DNA from: Proteus alimentorum
Lineage (GTDB): Bacteria > Pseudomonadota > Gammaproteobacteria > Enterobacterales > Enterobacteriaceae
Assembly (NCBI RefSeq): GCF_002607735.1
Contig: NZ_NBVR01000018.1
Span: 186,001 to 250,000 of the forward strand
Direction: 5' to 3'
Length of the DNA stretch: 64,000 bases
Both the position numbers and the translations under genes were made by a program. Positions 20,060 through 31,200 of this stretch are shown piece after piece. The notes beneath the pieces were generated by a model. That model was not told the DNA's origin. It did not search any database and saw only the letters and a list, made by a program, of their open reading frames with translations. The stretch's first letter is position 1. The number at the start of each line of letters is the position of its first letter.

Positions 20060-20085
20060 TAACCCCTGCCTTATGGCGGGGGTTA
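20060..20085 (+). promoter_or_regulatory. Intra-operon hairpin between lspA and fkpB
   Basis: An 11-bp GC-rich stem (TAACCCCTGCC, 20060-20070; GGCGGGGGTTA, 20075-20085; one G-U pair) with a TTAT loop. It lacks a U-tract, so it is more likely an mRNA processing or stability element than a terminator. Confidence 0.6.
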
Positions 20086-20106
20086 CGCTTAATAGAAGGT
20101 ATTAGT

Positions 20107-20577
20107 ATGGTTATGCAGGTACTCAACGACAGCGCAGTGTTGCTGAATTTCACTTTAAAGTTAGCAGATGGCTCTGTTGCTGAATCTACACAAGCGCATG
20201 GTAAACCCGCTCTTTTTCGTTTAGGTGATGAAAGTTTATCGCCTGCCTTAGAAGCTGAATTATTGGGATTATCAACGGGAGATAAAAAAACCTTTACGCT
20301 TGCGGGTGAACATCTTTTTGGTAAATACAATCCTGACTTGATCCAATACTTTATGCCTTCTGACTTTGCAGAGTCTGGTGTGCCTGAAGCAGGTACTATC
20401 ATGCTATTTACAGCAATGAATGGCAGTGAAATGCCGGGTATTGTAAGAGATGTCACTGAAGATTCTGTCACCGTTGATTTTAATCATCCGTTAGCGTCAG
20501 AAGACGTGACATTTGATATTGAAGTTGTCTGCATCAATCCTGAGGAGGAAACAACACATGCAAATACTGCTGGCTAA
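20107..20577 (+). CDS. fkpB: FKBP-type peptidyl-prolyl cis-trans isomerase FkpB (SlpA)
   Basis: 156 residues (E. coli 149). FKBP fold with SlyD-like insertion: [20 protein letters not shown] near the N-terminus, [18 protein letters not shown], and the [19 protein letters not shown]-terminal strand region. It catalyses proline isomerisation and acts as a chaperone in the cytosol. The ATG at 20107 has AGAAGG seven bases upstream; an ATG at 20113 is an alternative. Its 3' end overlaps the ispH start by 20 bases. Confidence 0.93.
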   Translation: MVMQVLNDSAVLLNFTLKLADGSVAESTQAHGKPALFRLGDESLSPALEAELLGLSTGDKKTFTLAGEHLFGKYNPDLIQYFMPSDFAESGVPEAGTIMLFTAMNGSEMPGIVRDVTEDSVTVDFNHPLASEDVTFDIEVVCINPEEETTHANTAG

Positions 20578-21511
20578 CCCACGGGGCTTTTGTGCGGGTG
20601 TTGACCGAGCTATCAGCATTGTTGACCGCGCTCTGGAAATCTATGGCGCACCTATTTATGTTCGTCACGAGGTCGTTCATAACCGCTATGTCGTTAACGA
20701 CTTACGTGAACGTGGCGCTATTTTTATTGAAGAAATTTCAGAAGTCCCCGATAACGCGATTTTAATTTTTTCTGCACATGGTGTTTCTCAAGCGATTCGC
20801 CAAGAAGCTCGCTCACGTAATTTAACAATGCTTTATGATGCAACTTGCCCATTAGTCACCAAAGTTCATATGGAAGTGGCAAGAGCGAGCCGTAAAGGCA
20901 AAGAAGCTATTTTAATCGGTCATGCAGGGCACCCTGAAGTTGAAGGCACAATGGGGCAATACAATAACCCTGAAGGGGGAATGTATTTGGTTGAGTCGCC
21001 TGCTGATGTTTGGAAATTAGAAGTGAAAGATGAAGATAATCTTTGCTTTATGACCCAAACAACGCTTTCTGTTGATGATACATCTGAAGTGATTGATGCT
21101 TTAAATGCCCGCTTCCCCAAAATTATTGGGCCTCGTAAAGATGATATCTGCTACGCAACAACCAATCGCCAAGAAGCGGCAAGAGAGCTTGCTGAAAAAG
21201 CGGATGTTGTATTTGTTGTTGGTTCTAAAAACTCATCAAACTCTAATCGCTTAGCAGAGCTTGCACAGCGTGCAGGTAAGCCTTCTTATCTGATCGATAG
21301 CTTTGAAGATATTGATGAATCATGGGTGGTTAATGCAAATATTGTTGGCGTGACAGCTGGGGCTTCAGCACCCGATATTTTGGTTCAACAAGTATTAGAA
21401 CGTTTAAAGACCTTTGGTGCTGATGAGGTGATCGAATTATCAGGGCGTGAAGAAAATATTGTTTTTGAAGTGCCTAAAGAGCTTCGCCTAGATTATAAAG
21501 TTATCGAATAA
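20558..21511 (+). CDS. ispH: 4-hydroxy-3-methylbut-2-enyl diphosphate reductase
   Basis: 317 residues from ATG 20558, preceded by an ideal AGGAGG (20543-20548); this start matches the E. coli N-terminus ([14 protein letters not shown]). The three iron-sulfur ligands are Cys12, Cys97 and Cys198. IspH makes IPP and DMAPP in the last step of the MEP isoprenoid pathway. Last gene of the ribF operon, with translational overlap with fkpB and a strong terminator after it. Confidence 0.97.
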   Translation: MQILLANPRGFCAGVDRAISIVDRALEIYGAPIYVRHEVVHNRYVVNDLRERGAIFIEEISEVPDNAILIFSAHGVSQAIRQEARSRNLTMLYDATCPLVTKVHMEVARASRKGKEAILIGHAGHPEVEGTMGQYNNPEGGMYLVESPADVWKLEVKDEDNLCFMTQTTLSVDDTSEVIDALNARFPKIIGPRKDDICYATTNRQEAARELAEKADVVFVVGSKNSSNSNRLAELAQRAGKPSYLIDSFEDIDESWVVNANIVGVTAGASAPDILVQQVLERLKTFGADEVIELSGREENIVFEVPKELRLDYKVIE

Positions 21512-21537
21512 TCTCACTTAAATGTGATAGTGAATTT

Positions 21538-21568
21538 AAAAAGCAGAGTGAATAACTCTGCTTTTTTT
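21538..21568 (+). terminator. Rho-independent terminator of ispH
   Basis: GCAGAGT (21543-21549) and ACTCTGC (21555-21561) with a GAATA loop, A-run before and TTTTTTT after. Confidence 0.88.
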
Positions 21569-21741
21569 ATGTATAAAGTAAAGTTAAATGAATAATCATG
21601 CTGTTCATCTCTTTTACTGATAATGACTACGGTTTTGTATGTTTTTCTTATCTTGAACGTTAAATGCTGGCATCAAGTGGATGACATCGCTAATCTGTAA
21701 ACAATAAATAGAGATAATAAGTATTGTTAAGGAGAAATTGA

Positions 21742-22566
<825 letters not shown>

Positions 22567-22589
22567 TTTTTAATTTTTGTAATGCATTG

Positions 22590-22628
22590 AAAACTCATAA
22601 TTATTTTTATAGTTATGAGTTTTTTATT
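22590..22628 (+). terminator. Rho-independent terminator of dapB
   Basis: AAAACTCATAA (22590-22600) faces TTATGAGTTTT (from 22613), followed by a T-rich tail. Clear hairpin 24 bases after the dapB stop. Confidence 0.8.
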
Positions 22629-22953
22629 TTGTTTGTTGTTTGTTTTTTCTTTGTTTCTTATTTTTGTTTGTTATCTCTATTTTTTATCCATTTTTATCTC
22701 TCTGGATATGAAAAATCCTCATTTTATTCCTTTCTTCTTTCTTTTTTAAGTTATCTTGGTAAGCAAACGGTTAAAATTGTAAGATTGCTTGTATAAATTG
22801 TCACTTGGCTGACTAAATTGCTAATGATTGATATTTTTTTAATTAAAAAGGTGTTTTTTCTAGACATCTGCTCGTTCGATCTTTAGAATGCGCCCAATTT
22901 GCCAAAAATTTGCCCAATTTTATGTTTTTGGCATTGATTTAGAGTCTTAAATC

Positions 22954-22988
22954 TGAATTAATATGCATGAAATGTGATTTATTATTCT
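22954..22988 (+). promoter_or_regulatory. Tandem ARG boxes (ArgR operator) of carAB
   Basis: TGAATTAATATGCA (22954-22967) and TGATTTATTATTCT (22975-22988) match the TGAATwwwwATTCA core at 13/14 and 12/14. Their starts are 21 bases apart, i.e. 18-bp boxes with a 3-bp gap, the classic ArgR hexamer arrangement. A TTGATT / TAATAT promoter pair overlaps the first box, as with carAB P2 in E. coli, where arginine represses. Confidence 0.75.
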
Positions 22989-23000
22989 CTGGAGGGCGTT

Positions 23001-24164
23001 TTGATTAGATCAGCTATACTGGTTCTAGAAGATGGAACCGAATTCCACGGCAAGTCGATTGGCGCAGAAGGCGCCGCCATCGGTGAAGTCGTTTTTAATA
23101 CTTCAATGACCGGTTACCAAGAAATATTAACCGACCCTTCTTACTCCCAACAAATTGTTACTCTCACTTATCCCCACATTGGCAACACCGGCGTTAATCG
23201 TTCAGACGAAGAATCAGAAACAATCCATGCTCAAGGCTTGATTATTCGCGACTTGCCATTAGTGATGAGCAACTATCGTGCTCAAGAAACGTTATCTGAT
23301 TATCTTAAACGCCATAACATTGTTGCGATTGCGGATATTGATACACGTAAGTTAACTCGCTTGTTGAGAGAAAAAGGCGCACAAAACGGTTGTATCATCG
23401 CAGGTGAACATCCTGATCCCCAACTTGCACTTGAAAAAGCCAAAATCTTTCCTGGCTTAAAGGGCATGGATTTAGCCAAAACAGTTACCATCAAACAGCC
23501 TTATCAGTGGACTCAAGGAAGTTGGACGTTAGAAAATGAATTACCAGAAGCTAAATTAGCGACTGAGTTGCCATTGCATATCGTGGCGTATGATTTCGGT
23601 GTGAAACGTAATATTTTACGTATGCTGGTGGACAGAGGATGCAAAGTCACGGTTGTACCCGCTCAAACGTCAGCTCAAGATGTTTTAGCTCTTTCTCCGG
23701 ATGGTATTTTCCTTTCCAATGGCCCCGGGGATCCAGAGCCCTGTGATTACGCCATTAACGCTATTCAAACCTTTTTAACCACTGATATTCCGGTATTTGG
23801 TATTTGTTTAGGGCATCAGTTATTAGCATTAGCGAGCGGTGCAAAAACCATCAAAATGAAATTTGGTCACCACGGTGGTAATCATCCTGTTAAAGATTTA
23901 GATAAAAATACGGTGATGATCACCGCGCAAAATCATGGGTTTGCCGTTGATGAAACCTCATTACCTGCCAATTTACGTGTGACACATAAATCTCTATTTG
24001 ATGGTTCTTTACAAGGTATTCATCGCACAGATAAACCTGCATTCAGTTTCCAAGGTCACCCAGAAGCGAGTCCAGGGCCTCATGATGCCGCACCTCTTTT
24101 CGATCACTTTATCGAGCTTATCGCGCAATATCGTCAAAACCTGCAATCAGTGACAACAAAATAA
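23001..24164 (+). CDS. carA: Carbamoyl-phosphate synthase, small (glutaminase) subunit
   Basis: 387 residues from a TTG start at 23001 preceded by GGAGG (22991-22995). The N-terminus then reads [17 protein letters not shown], matching E. coli CarA, which also starts with UUG. The upstream in-frame GTG at 22974 would lie within the ArgR operator and is rejected. Class I glutamine amidotransferase domain with nucleophile Cys269 (FGICLGHQ) and the GHPEASPG His/Glu pair near the C-terminus. It supplies ammonia from glutamine to CarB for pyrimidine and arginine synthesis. Confidence 0.97.
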   Translation: MIRSAILVLEDGTEFHGKSIGAEGAAIGEVVFNTSMTGYQEILTDPSYSQQIVTLTYPHIGNTGVNRSDEESETIHAQGLIIRDLPLVMSNYRAQETLSDYLKRHNIVAIADIDTRKLTRLLREKGAQNGCIIAGEHPDPQLALEKAKIFPGLKGMDLAKTVTIKQPYQWTQGSWTLENELPEAKLATELPLHIVAYDFGVKRNILRMLVDRGCKVTVVPAQTSAQDVLALSPDGIFLSNGPGDPEPCDYAINAIQTFLTTDIPVFGICLGHQLLALASGAKTIKMKFGHHGGNHPVKDLDKNTVMITAQNHGFAVDETSLPANLRVTHKSLFDGSLQGIHRTDKPAFSFQGHPEASPGPHDAAPLFDHFIELIAQYRQNLQSVTTK

Positions 24165-24180
24165 ATCAGGAGCGAAAAAA

Positions 24181-27100
24181 ATGGCTAAAAGAACAGATAT
24201 CAAAACAATCCTGATTTTAGGTGCTGGGCCGATTGTTATCGGACAAGCGTGTGAGTTTGACTATTCAGGCGCTCAAGCATGTAAAGCCCTACGTGAAGAG
24301 GGATATCGTGTTGTTTTGGTAAATTCAAATCCTGCAACCATTATGACCGATCCTGAAATGGCCGATGCAACGTACATCGAGCCTATTCACTGGCAAGTTG
24401 TGAGAAAAATTATTGAAAAAGAGCGCCCTGATGCGGTATTACCGACAATGGGTGGTCAAACTGCATTGAATTGTGCGCTAGAGCTAGAGCGCCAAGGTGT
24501 TTTGGCTGAATTTGGCGTCACCATGATTGGTGCAACAGCCGATGCAATTGATAAAGCAGAAGATAGACAACGCTTTGATAAAGCGATGAAAAAAATCGGT
24601 TTAGATACTGCACGTTCAGGTATTGCACATAACCTTGATGAAGCGTTTGCTGTTGCTGAACAAGTGGGTTTTCCTTGTATTATTCGCCCTTCATTCACGA
24701 TGGGCGGAACAGGCGGTGGTATCGCCTATAATCGTGAAGAATTTGAAGAAATCTGTATCCGTGGTTTAGATTTATCACCCACCAATGAGCTGTTAATTGA
24801 TGAATCTCTAATTGGTTGGAAAGAATATGAAATGGAAGTGGTGCGTGATAAAAACGACAACTGCATTATTGTCTGCTCTATCGAAAACTTTGATGCAATG
24901 GGAATTCATACAGGCGATTCCATTACCGTCGCGCCAGCACAAACATTGACTGACAAAGAATATCAAATTATGCGTAATGCCTCGATGGCGGTATTACGTG
25001 AAATAGGTGTTGAAACGGGCGGTTCTAACGTTCAGTTTGCTGTTGATCCTAAAACAGGACGCTTGATTGTTATCGAAATGAATCCCCGGGTTTCTCGTTC
25101 ATCAGCTCTTGCATCTAAAGCGACAGGCTTCCCAATTGCGAAAGTCGCTGCAAAATTAGCAGTAGGTTATACCCTCGATGAGCTGATGAATGACATTACT
25201 GGAGGGAGAACGCCAGCCTCTTTCGAACCTTCTATTGATTATGTTGTGACAAAAATTCCTCGCTTTAACTTTGAAAAATTTGCAGGAACCAATGACAGAT
25301 TAACAACGCAAATGAAATCTGTCGGCGAAGTGATGGCAATTGGTAGAACACAACAAGAATCTTTGCAAAAAGCATTACGAGGCCTTGAAGTTGGGGCAAC
25401 CGGTTTTGATCCTAAAGTCGATTTAGACGACCTTGAAGCATTAACAAAAATTCGCCGTGAGCTAAAAGAAGCCGGCTCAGACAGAATTTGGTATATCGCG
25501 GATGCCTTCCGAGCAGGACTATCCGTTGATGGTGTATTTAACCTCACTAATATTGACCGTTGGTTCTTAGTTCAAATCGAAGAAATTGTTCGTCTTGAAG
25601 AAAAAGTCAGTGAAGTTGGTATAAAAGGCTTAAGCGCTGATTTCTTACGTCAGTTAAAACGTAAAGGTTTTGCCGATGCGCGTTTAGCCAAAATACTTAA
25701 CGTAAAAGAGCCTGTTATTCGCCAATTACGGGAGCAATATCAACTCCATCCGGTCTATAAACGAGTTGATACTTGTGCAGCAGAATTTGCTACGGATACC
25801 GCTTATATGTACTCGACTTATGAAGAAGAGTGCGAGGCAAATCCACATCAAGATAAACCTAAAGTCATGATCTTAGGCGGTGGGCCAAACCGTATAGGTC
25901 AAGGAATCGAATTTGATTATTGCTGTGTTCATGCCGCGCTTGCGTTGCGTGAAGACGGTTACGAAACCATCATGGTGAACTGTAACCCTGAAACGGTTTC
26001 AACAGATTACGATACTTCTGACAGACTCTATTTTGAACCTGTCACATTAGAAGATGTACTTGAAATTGTACGAATTGAAAAGCCGAAAGGGGTTATCGTG
26101 CAATACGGCGGACAAACTCCGCTGAAACTAGCCAGAGCGTTAGAAGCTGAAGGTGTGCCTATTATTGGCACAAGCCCTGATGCGATTGATAAAGCCGAAG
26201 ATCGTGAACGTTTCCAAAAAGCGGTTGATAAATTAGGGCTTAAACAGCCTGAAAATGCCACTGTAACAGCGCTAGAAGAGGCGGTAGAAAAAGCACAATT
26301 GATTGGCTATCCGCTGGTGGTTCGTCCGTCTTATGTCCTTGGTGGACGCGCAATGGAGATTGTTTACGATGAAGTCGATTTACGTCGCTATTTCCAAACC
26401 GCAGTGAGTGTGTCAAATGATGCGCCAGTGTTGTTAGACCGTTTTCTTGATGATGCAATTGAAGTCGATATTGATGCGATTTGTGACGGTAAGCAAGTCG
26501 TGATTGGCGGCATTATGGAGCATATCGAACAAGCGGGTGTTCACTCTGGTGACTCCGCTTGCTCATTGCCTGCTTATACCCTAAGCCAAGAAATTCAAGA
26601 TGTGATGCGTAAACAAGTCCGTGAGCTTGCGTTTGAATTAGGTGTAAAAGGGTTGATGAATGCACAATTTGCGGTGAAAGGTAACGATGTTTACCTTATC
26701 GAAGTCAATCCTCGTGCTGCTCGTACCGTACCTTTTGTGTCAAAAGCCACAGGTGTGCCATTAGCCAAAGTCGCTGCGCGTGTCATGATTGGTCAAAGCC
26801 TTGAAGAGCAGGGAGTTACAAAAGAAGTTATTCCACCTTATTACTCTGTAAAAGAGGTAGTTTTACCTTTCAATAAGTTTGCCGGTGTTGATCCGATTTT
26901 AGGGCCTGAAATGCGTTCAACAGGTGAAGTGATGGGCGTTGGTACAACCTTTGCTCAAGCTTTTGCTAAAGCGATGTTAGGTAGTAGTTCTACCATGAAG
27001 AAAAAAGGTAGAGCGCTTCTTTCTGTGCGTGCTGGTGATAAAAAGCGAGTTGTTGATTTAGCAACGAAATTACTAAAAAGTGGATTTGAATTAGATGCGA

Positions 27101-27408
27101 CACATGGTACAGCCATTGTATTAGGTGAGGCAGGAATAAACCCACGCTTAGTGAATAAGGTTCATGAAGGGCGGCCACATATTGAAGATAGAATTAAAAA
27201 TGGTGAATATGACTATATTGTTAATACGACTTCTGGTCGTCAAGCCATTGAAGATTCTAAAATTATTCGTCGTAGTGCATTAAGATATAAAGTCCATTAT
27301 GACACGACGTTAAATGGCGGGTTTGCGACAACGCTGTCATTAACAGCGGACCCTACGGAAAGTGTTATATCAGTTCAAGAAATGCACAAAAAGATAAATA
27401 AATCTTAA
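24181..27408 (+). CDS. carB: Carbamoyl-phosphate synthase, large subunit
   Basis: 1,075 residues (E. coli 1,073). Two homologous ATP-grasp halves: the first begins [22 protein letters not shown], the second near residue 555 begins [20 protein letters not shown]. The C-terminal MGS-like allosteric domain (from about residue 940) binds UMP and ornithine. It makes carbamoyl phosphate from bicarbonate, two ATP and the ammonia tunnelled from CarA. It follows carA after 16 bases with an AGGAG ribosome-binding site and ends in a terminator. Confidence 0.98.
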   Translation: MAKRTDIKTILILGAGPIVIGQACEFDYSGAQACKALREEGYRVVLVNSNPATIMTDPEMADATYIEPIHWQVVRKIIEKERPDAVLPTMGGQTALNCALELERQGVLAEFGVTMIGATADAIDKAEDRQRFDKAMKKIGLDTARSGIAHNLDEAFAVAEQVGFPCIIRPSFTMGGTGGGIAYNREEFEEICIRGLDLSPTNELLIDESLIGWKEYEMEVVRDKNDNCIIVCSIENFDAMGIHTGDSITVAPAQTLTDKEYQIMRNASMAVLREIGVETGGSNVQFAVDPKTGRLIVIEMNPRVSRSSALASKATGFPIAKVAAKLAVGYTLDELMNDITGGRTPASFEPSIDYVVTKIPRFNFEKFAGTNDRLTTQMKSVGEVMAIGRTQQESLQKALRGLEVGATGFDPKVDLDDLEALTKIRRELKEAGSDRIWYIADAFRAGLSVDGVFNLTNIDRWFLVQIEEIVRLEEKVSEVGIKGLSADFLRQLKRKGFADARLAKILNVKEPVIRQLREQYQLHPVYKRVDTCAAEFATDTAYMYSTYEEECEANPHQDKPKVMILGGGPNRIGQGIEFDYCCVHAALALREDGYETIMVNCNPETVSTDYDTSDRLYFEPVTLEDVLEIVRIEKPKGVIVQYGGQTPLKLARALEAEGVPIIGTSPDAIDKAEDRERFQKAVDKLGLKQPENATVTALEEAVEKAQLIGYPLVVRPSYVLGGRAMEIVYDEVDLRRYFQTAVSVSNDAPVLLDRFLDDAIEVDIDAICDGKQVVIGGIMEHIEQAGVHSGDSACSLPAYTLSQEIQDVMRKQVRELAFELGVKGLMNAQFAVKGNDVYLIEVNPRAARTVPFVSKATGVPLAKVAARVMIGQSLEEQGVTKEVIPPYYSVKEVVLPFNKFAGVDPILGPEMRSTGEVMGVGTTFAQAFAKAMLGSSSTMKKKGRALLSVRAGDKKRVVDLATKLLKSGFELDATHGTAIVLGEAGINPRLVNKVHEGRPHIEDRIKNGEYDYIVNTTSGRQAIEDSKIIRRSALRYKVHYDTTLNGGFATTLSLTADPTESVISVQEMHKKINKS

Positions 27409-27431
27409 GATTGTTTATTGTTGTAATAATG

Positions 27432-27470
27432 ATCCCGAATATGAGGAGACTTGTATTCGGGATTTTTTAT
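27432..27470 (+). terminator. Rho-independent terminator of carB
   Basis: ATCCCGAATA (27432-27441) and TATTCGGGAT (27454-27463) followed by TTTTTTATTTTT. Confidence 0.9.
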
Positions 27471-27481
27471 TTTTCTATTTG

Positions 27482-27519
27482 ATATAAAAAAGATAGCCCC
27501 AAATAAATTTATTTGGGGC
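27482..27519 (-). terminator. Minus-strand terminator-like palindrome upstream of the hok remnant (possible end of a Sok-type antisense RNA)
   Basis: A perfect 24-base palindrome (27496-27519, half-site GCCCCAAATAAA) is followed on the minus strand by TATCTTTTTT, i.e. a leftward terminator. No minus-strand protein gene ends nearby. It lies about 120 bases upstream of the Hok-like start, where the antisense RNA of a hok/sok system would end. The antisense promoter could not be identified convincingly. Confidence 0.5.
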
Positions 27520-27618
27520 GAGTGCAAAACAAAGAGGTAGGTGCGGATCTTTTTTTTCAAGTAAGGAGTCAAGAAAATAAAATAAGTTAATTTCTTTGTT
27601 TTAGCGGATTGATTTTGT

Positions 27619-27636
27619 CTCCTTTTCCGAAAGGAG
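27619..27636 (+). promoter_or_regulatory. Hairpin sequestering the hok ribosome-binding site
   Basis: CTCCTTT (27619-27625) pairs perfectly with AAAGGAG (27630-27636). The right arm is the Shine-Dalgarno of the ATG at 27640, so translation should be blocked unless the structure opens, as expected for hok-type mRNAs. Confidence 0.55.
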
Positions 27637-27639
27637 CCA

Positions 27640-27768
27640 ATGAAATTGACGAAAATAACCTTATTCGGCATTAAGGTTATCAGTGTGACTGTTCTCTGTT
27701 TTACAATAATTGTAGGCGAACGATTATGTTCACTTAACATTAGTAATGGAAACACAGTCGTTCAAGCT
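27640..27768 (+). pseudogene. Hok/Gef-family type I toxin, 3' end lost by fusion to tnpB
   Basis: Residues 1-43 of the frame from ATG 27640 look like a Hok toxin: short basic start (MKLTKITLFGIKV), one membrane helix (ISVTVLCFTIIV), then GERLCSLNISNGNTVVQA. This corresponds to the Hok pattern TRKSLCEIxxxxGxxEVAA, with the conserved Cys at residue 30. Hok proteins are about 50 residues and end AYES-like; here the frame runs on at residue 44 into TnpB sequence (IYPTPEQAKFL), so the last ~7 residues are replaced. A second hairpin, ATAACCTTA / TAAGGTTAT (27655-27680), lies within the coding start. Intact Hok depolarises the inner membrane; this copy is probably inactive. Confidence 0.65.
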
Positions 27769-28145
27769 ATTTACCCGACACCAGAACAGGCGAAGTTTCT
27801 CAATGCCCAGTTCGGTGCTGTGCGTTTTGCGTACAACAAAGCGCTTCACATTAAAAAAACAGGCTTACCAGTGGCACGGAAGCTGGGAAATGCTGCACAT
27901 CGTTACTCTGTGATGATGGAATTGAAGCACCAACAAAGCCAACACGGGTATCAAACGTTATTGGTCTGGATATGGGGCTGGCATATTTTGCCATCAAATC
28001 GGACGCAAGGGCATACTGGAATTACAGGCGGCGGGACTCGTCGTTTCCGCCCATGGAGGCCTACGTAAATCCGTCACAAAGATGGTTGCGGCCTAGGTCG
28101 TGGGAAGCCTCGCCAGATAGGCCGGGGAGCTGTCACAAAAACAGC
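27769..28145 (+). pseudogene. Decayed IS200/IS605-family tnpB (OrfB) remnant
   Basis: Three TnpB pieces lie in three frames. The N-terminal piece IYPTPEQAKFLNAQFG plus VRFAYNKAL continues the hok frame. The RuvC-I region GLDMGLAYFAIKSD is at 27963-28004 in a second frame, preceded by DGIEAPTKPTRVSNVI. A C-terminal scrap, GLVVSAHGGLRKSVTK, is at 28031 onward in a third. A full TnpB is ~370-400 residues, so most of the middle (including the rest of RuvC and the zinc ribbon) is deleted. No tnpA is present. Dead mobile-element debris marking the left edge of the accessory island. Confidence 0.75.
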
Positions 28146-28154
28146 TTTAAATTA

Positions 28155-28180
28155 ATAAAGAGCCCTGATGGGCTCTTTAT
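28155..28180. terminator. Bidirectional terminator at the 3' end of the adhesin gene
   Basis: Perfect 11-bp stem ATAAAGAGCCC (28155-28165) / GGGCTCTTTAT (28170-28180) with a TGAT loop, 20 bases past the adhesin stop on the minus strand. Confidence 0.75.
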
Positions 28181-28200
28181 GATTAATCTAATGATTTTAA

Positions 28201-31200
28201 CTAAAGCTGGCTAACTTTCGTGATATTGTTTTGTGACGCACTACCATCACCATCCCAATTAACATTTTGTTTAAATTGGTATTTTACACCTGCGATAGTA
28301 ACATTGGTAATTAATGTTGCATTACCATGATGTGCACCGGTGCTACCTGAGGCCCAACAATCTTCTTTCATTGCCATAGAGGGGCCATTGGACGGAAAAC
28401 GCTGGTTAGTTACTTGTGAAGTATAGGTATTTTCATCATTATAACTTACTGAGTCCCGCGATGAATCTCCTTGTATATCAACGAGATCGTGTGAGATTAT
28501 TACGGGTTCAAGGAACTCATTTGAGTTATTACCTAATGTAAACATCGGTCTTGCTATTACATGCGTCGTATCATCGAGTTGAGTTAACCTACATGATGTT
28601 CTTGGTATACTGGCATCACGAGTGGTAATAAATGAAATGGAACCATTTAACTCTAAATCCATATACTGAGGATTAATCGGTTTTATATCTAATGGGTAAT
28701 AAACGGCATATTGTCTACCAGTATTTGTCGCCGGATCATGATCGAAAAGATCAAATACAATAACTTTTATTTTAAGCTGAGTACTCTTAAATAAACGCTT
28801 ATCAATCTTAAAAGTGGTTGTAAATGGGCCACCACTAAGAAGTTGAGATTGGTCATAGCCAAATATTTGGCTAGTTTTTTGATTACCATCCCAGAGTTCA
28901 AGATTAACCGCATAACTACTTACTGATGTATTAGGTGGGGTCCAAGAAAAAGTTAATGAGTCATTTTCATAAACAGGGGTCCAACTTATTGAAGTATTTG
29001 TGTTCGGTTTGGTTTGTTCATTTTTATTATTATCAATTCTTCGTGTAACAGAATTAATCGAGATATTAGGTACTTTCCTGATATCTACAGAATAAGAACC
29101 TTTAGATTGATAAAAGTAGTCATTTTCTTTTGAAGTTAAAATAATATCTGTTTTACCCGGAGTCACTTTAACAATAGTGCCATTTTCTCTTATTGCTACA
29201 ATATTAGGATCTTTTGCTGACCAGATACCTTGAGCTTCTTTAGGTAATGGGATGGTAGGCTGTTGCACATCAATATTAGTATCTGTTTCAGATAAAATGA
29301 TGCTACTTTTTGCAAAAGTGATTTGGAGTGTTCCTTTATCTTGCTCGTAATCCACTGTTACAGCATCTGCTAGAAATTGATCAGTCGCATCACTTTTGAT
29401 GCGTATTTTCGTTTTGCCTGGCTTCACTTCGGTAATTGTTCCTAACGTATCAACAATAGCTATACGTTGATCATCACTGACATAATGCAAAGGAATATTT
29501 TTTACGTCTGTATTGCTAAAAGTGGCGTTAACGTTATGCGTTACTCCGTCATTCCATACGGATTTAATGGTACCCGATGACGCTAATTGTAAAAGAGGCG
29601 CCGCTTTTTCAATAACTAAAGGATAACTACTTTGAGCTGGTTGATATTGATCATTACCTGATGTTTGTAATGTGATAATGGTAGTGCCTGCTTTTTTCAT
29701 TGAAATTTTGCCACTACTCGTGTCAATAGAGGCAATAGCAGGATCGGAACTAGACCACATCACGTTAATATTATTAGGTAATCCAGTGTAACCTAATGCA
29801 TTGATAGGTGCTGAGGCGTAGATTTCTTGCTGGATTTGTTTGTCAAAAATAATATCTGGTTTCGGGATTGTGACTTTGATAGTTAATGGTTTTGCAATGG
29901 TTAATCCGTCCGCTTCTGCCGTTAAGGTAATATCTGTTTTGACATTTGAAGTAACATTGGTTTGATATCTACCATTTCCTAATAAATTTAGTGGATTATT
30001 ACTAAAATGAGGTTTGCCACTGGTTGTATTAATCGAAACTGTTTTACCATTAATAGCATTACTGTATTTATCCATTAAATTTACAGTGAGTAGGGCACTA
30101 TCTTTATCATCACCACCGATAGATTGGCGATTAGTACTAAAGGTTGATTTATCCACATCAATATCTGCTGGATTGACAGTGACATCTTGAATCGGCTTAT
30201 GATTATTTAAATCAAGATAAGCACTCATCTTCAATATGCCCGCAACATGACTGGTGACTTTGGTTCTTGCAATACCGTTAACATCTGTATAAGTACTAAA
30301 GTCATAATCATCAGCTAAACCTTGTAACTTCCATGACACAATAACGTTAGGTAATATATTGTCATTAGCATCCACAATGATTGCTTGATAATTGACGCCT
30401 TTATCGCCAGCAATCATGGTTGTTTTATCGACATCGACAGATTTTACTTGCCAAGTTGTTGCATCCGCATGAAGTTGTAAGGTTTTTTGTTTTTTGAAAT
30501 CAATACTATTAACTTTAACACTTAATTGTGCCGTACCTGATTTAGTCCCCGTTACTTCAATCTCATAATGACCCGGAGAGACTTGTTTGGCAGGGCTAAA
30601 CTGAATCGTTGGGGTATTAGAAATACCTTCAACTTGCTGATCTGGCAGAATATTACCGCCTTTATCTTTAATCGTTAACGTGAGTAATGCTTTATCTGTG
30701 CCATTGGCGATGATTGTTGCGGGTATTAAGTTGATTTCTGAACTGTTTTCATCAACATCATCTGCCACAAAATTAACATCGGGAGCAGGATAACTTCCTG
30801 AAATTAATACGGCATTAACTTTAGCAATACCTGCAGGATTACGTGTTAATTCAACGTCAGCAATACCTTTACTGTCTGTAAATGTCAGCGGTTTAGCCAG
30901 TAAGCTATCTTTATCGGTTGTCCATGTCACACTTACGCCACTATTAACAGGATTATTATTTTTATCACTAATATAAGCATGATAAGTGATGGTATCGCCT
31001 GCATGAGGTTGTGTGTTACTTATCTCAAATTTATCAGCTTTGGCTGTTTGACTGTTAGGTAGAACTGTTAATAGCGCGGTTTGTGTGAGTGTTACTGAAT
31101 CTACTTTTGCGCTGATTGTTGTTTTACCTGCTTTTAATGCACTAACTTGAGCTTGATAAACCCCAGTTGAGATTTCATTAAATGCCGTTGTGGTTGCAGT

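Larger units (their letters stand above)
22567..23000 (+). other. dapB-carA intergenic region
   Basis: 434 bases: dapB terminator, a T-rich stretch (about 22610-22750), then the carAB control region. GCCCAATTT occurs twice (22892-22900 and 22912-22920) in the likely distal promoter area. A 69-codon open frame in the T-rich stretch encodes a Phe/Leu/Ser-rich string and is probably not a gene. Confidence 0.55.

Noticed and set aside
22587-22796. 69-codon plus-strand open frame between dapB and carA
   Set aside because: Product is a low-complexity Phe/Leu/Ser string from a T-rich tract; it begins inside the dapB terminator and lacks a ribosome-binding site.
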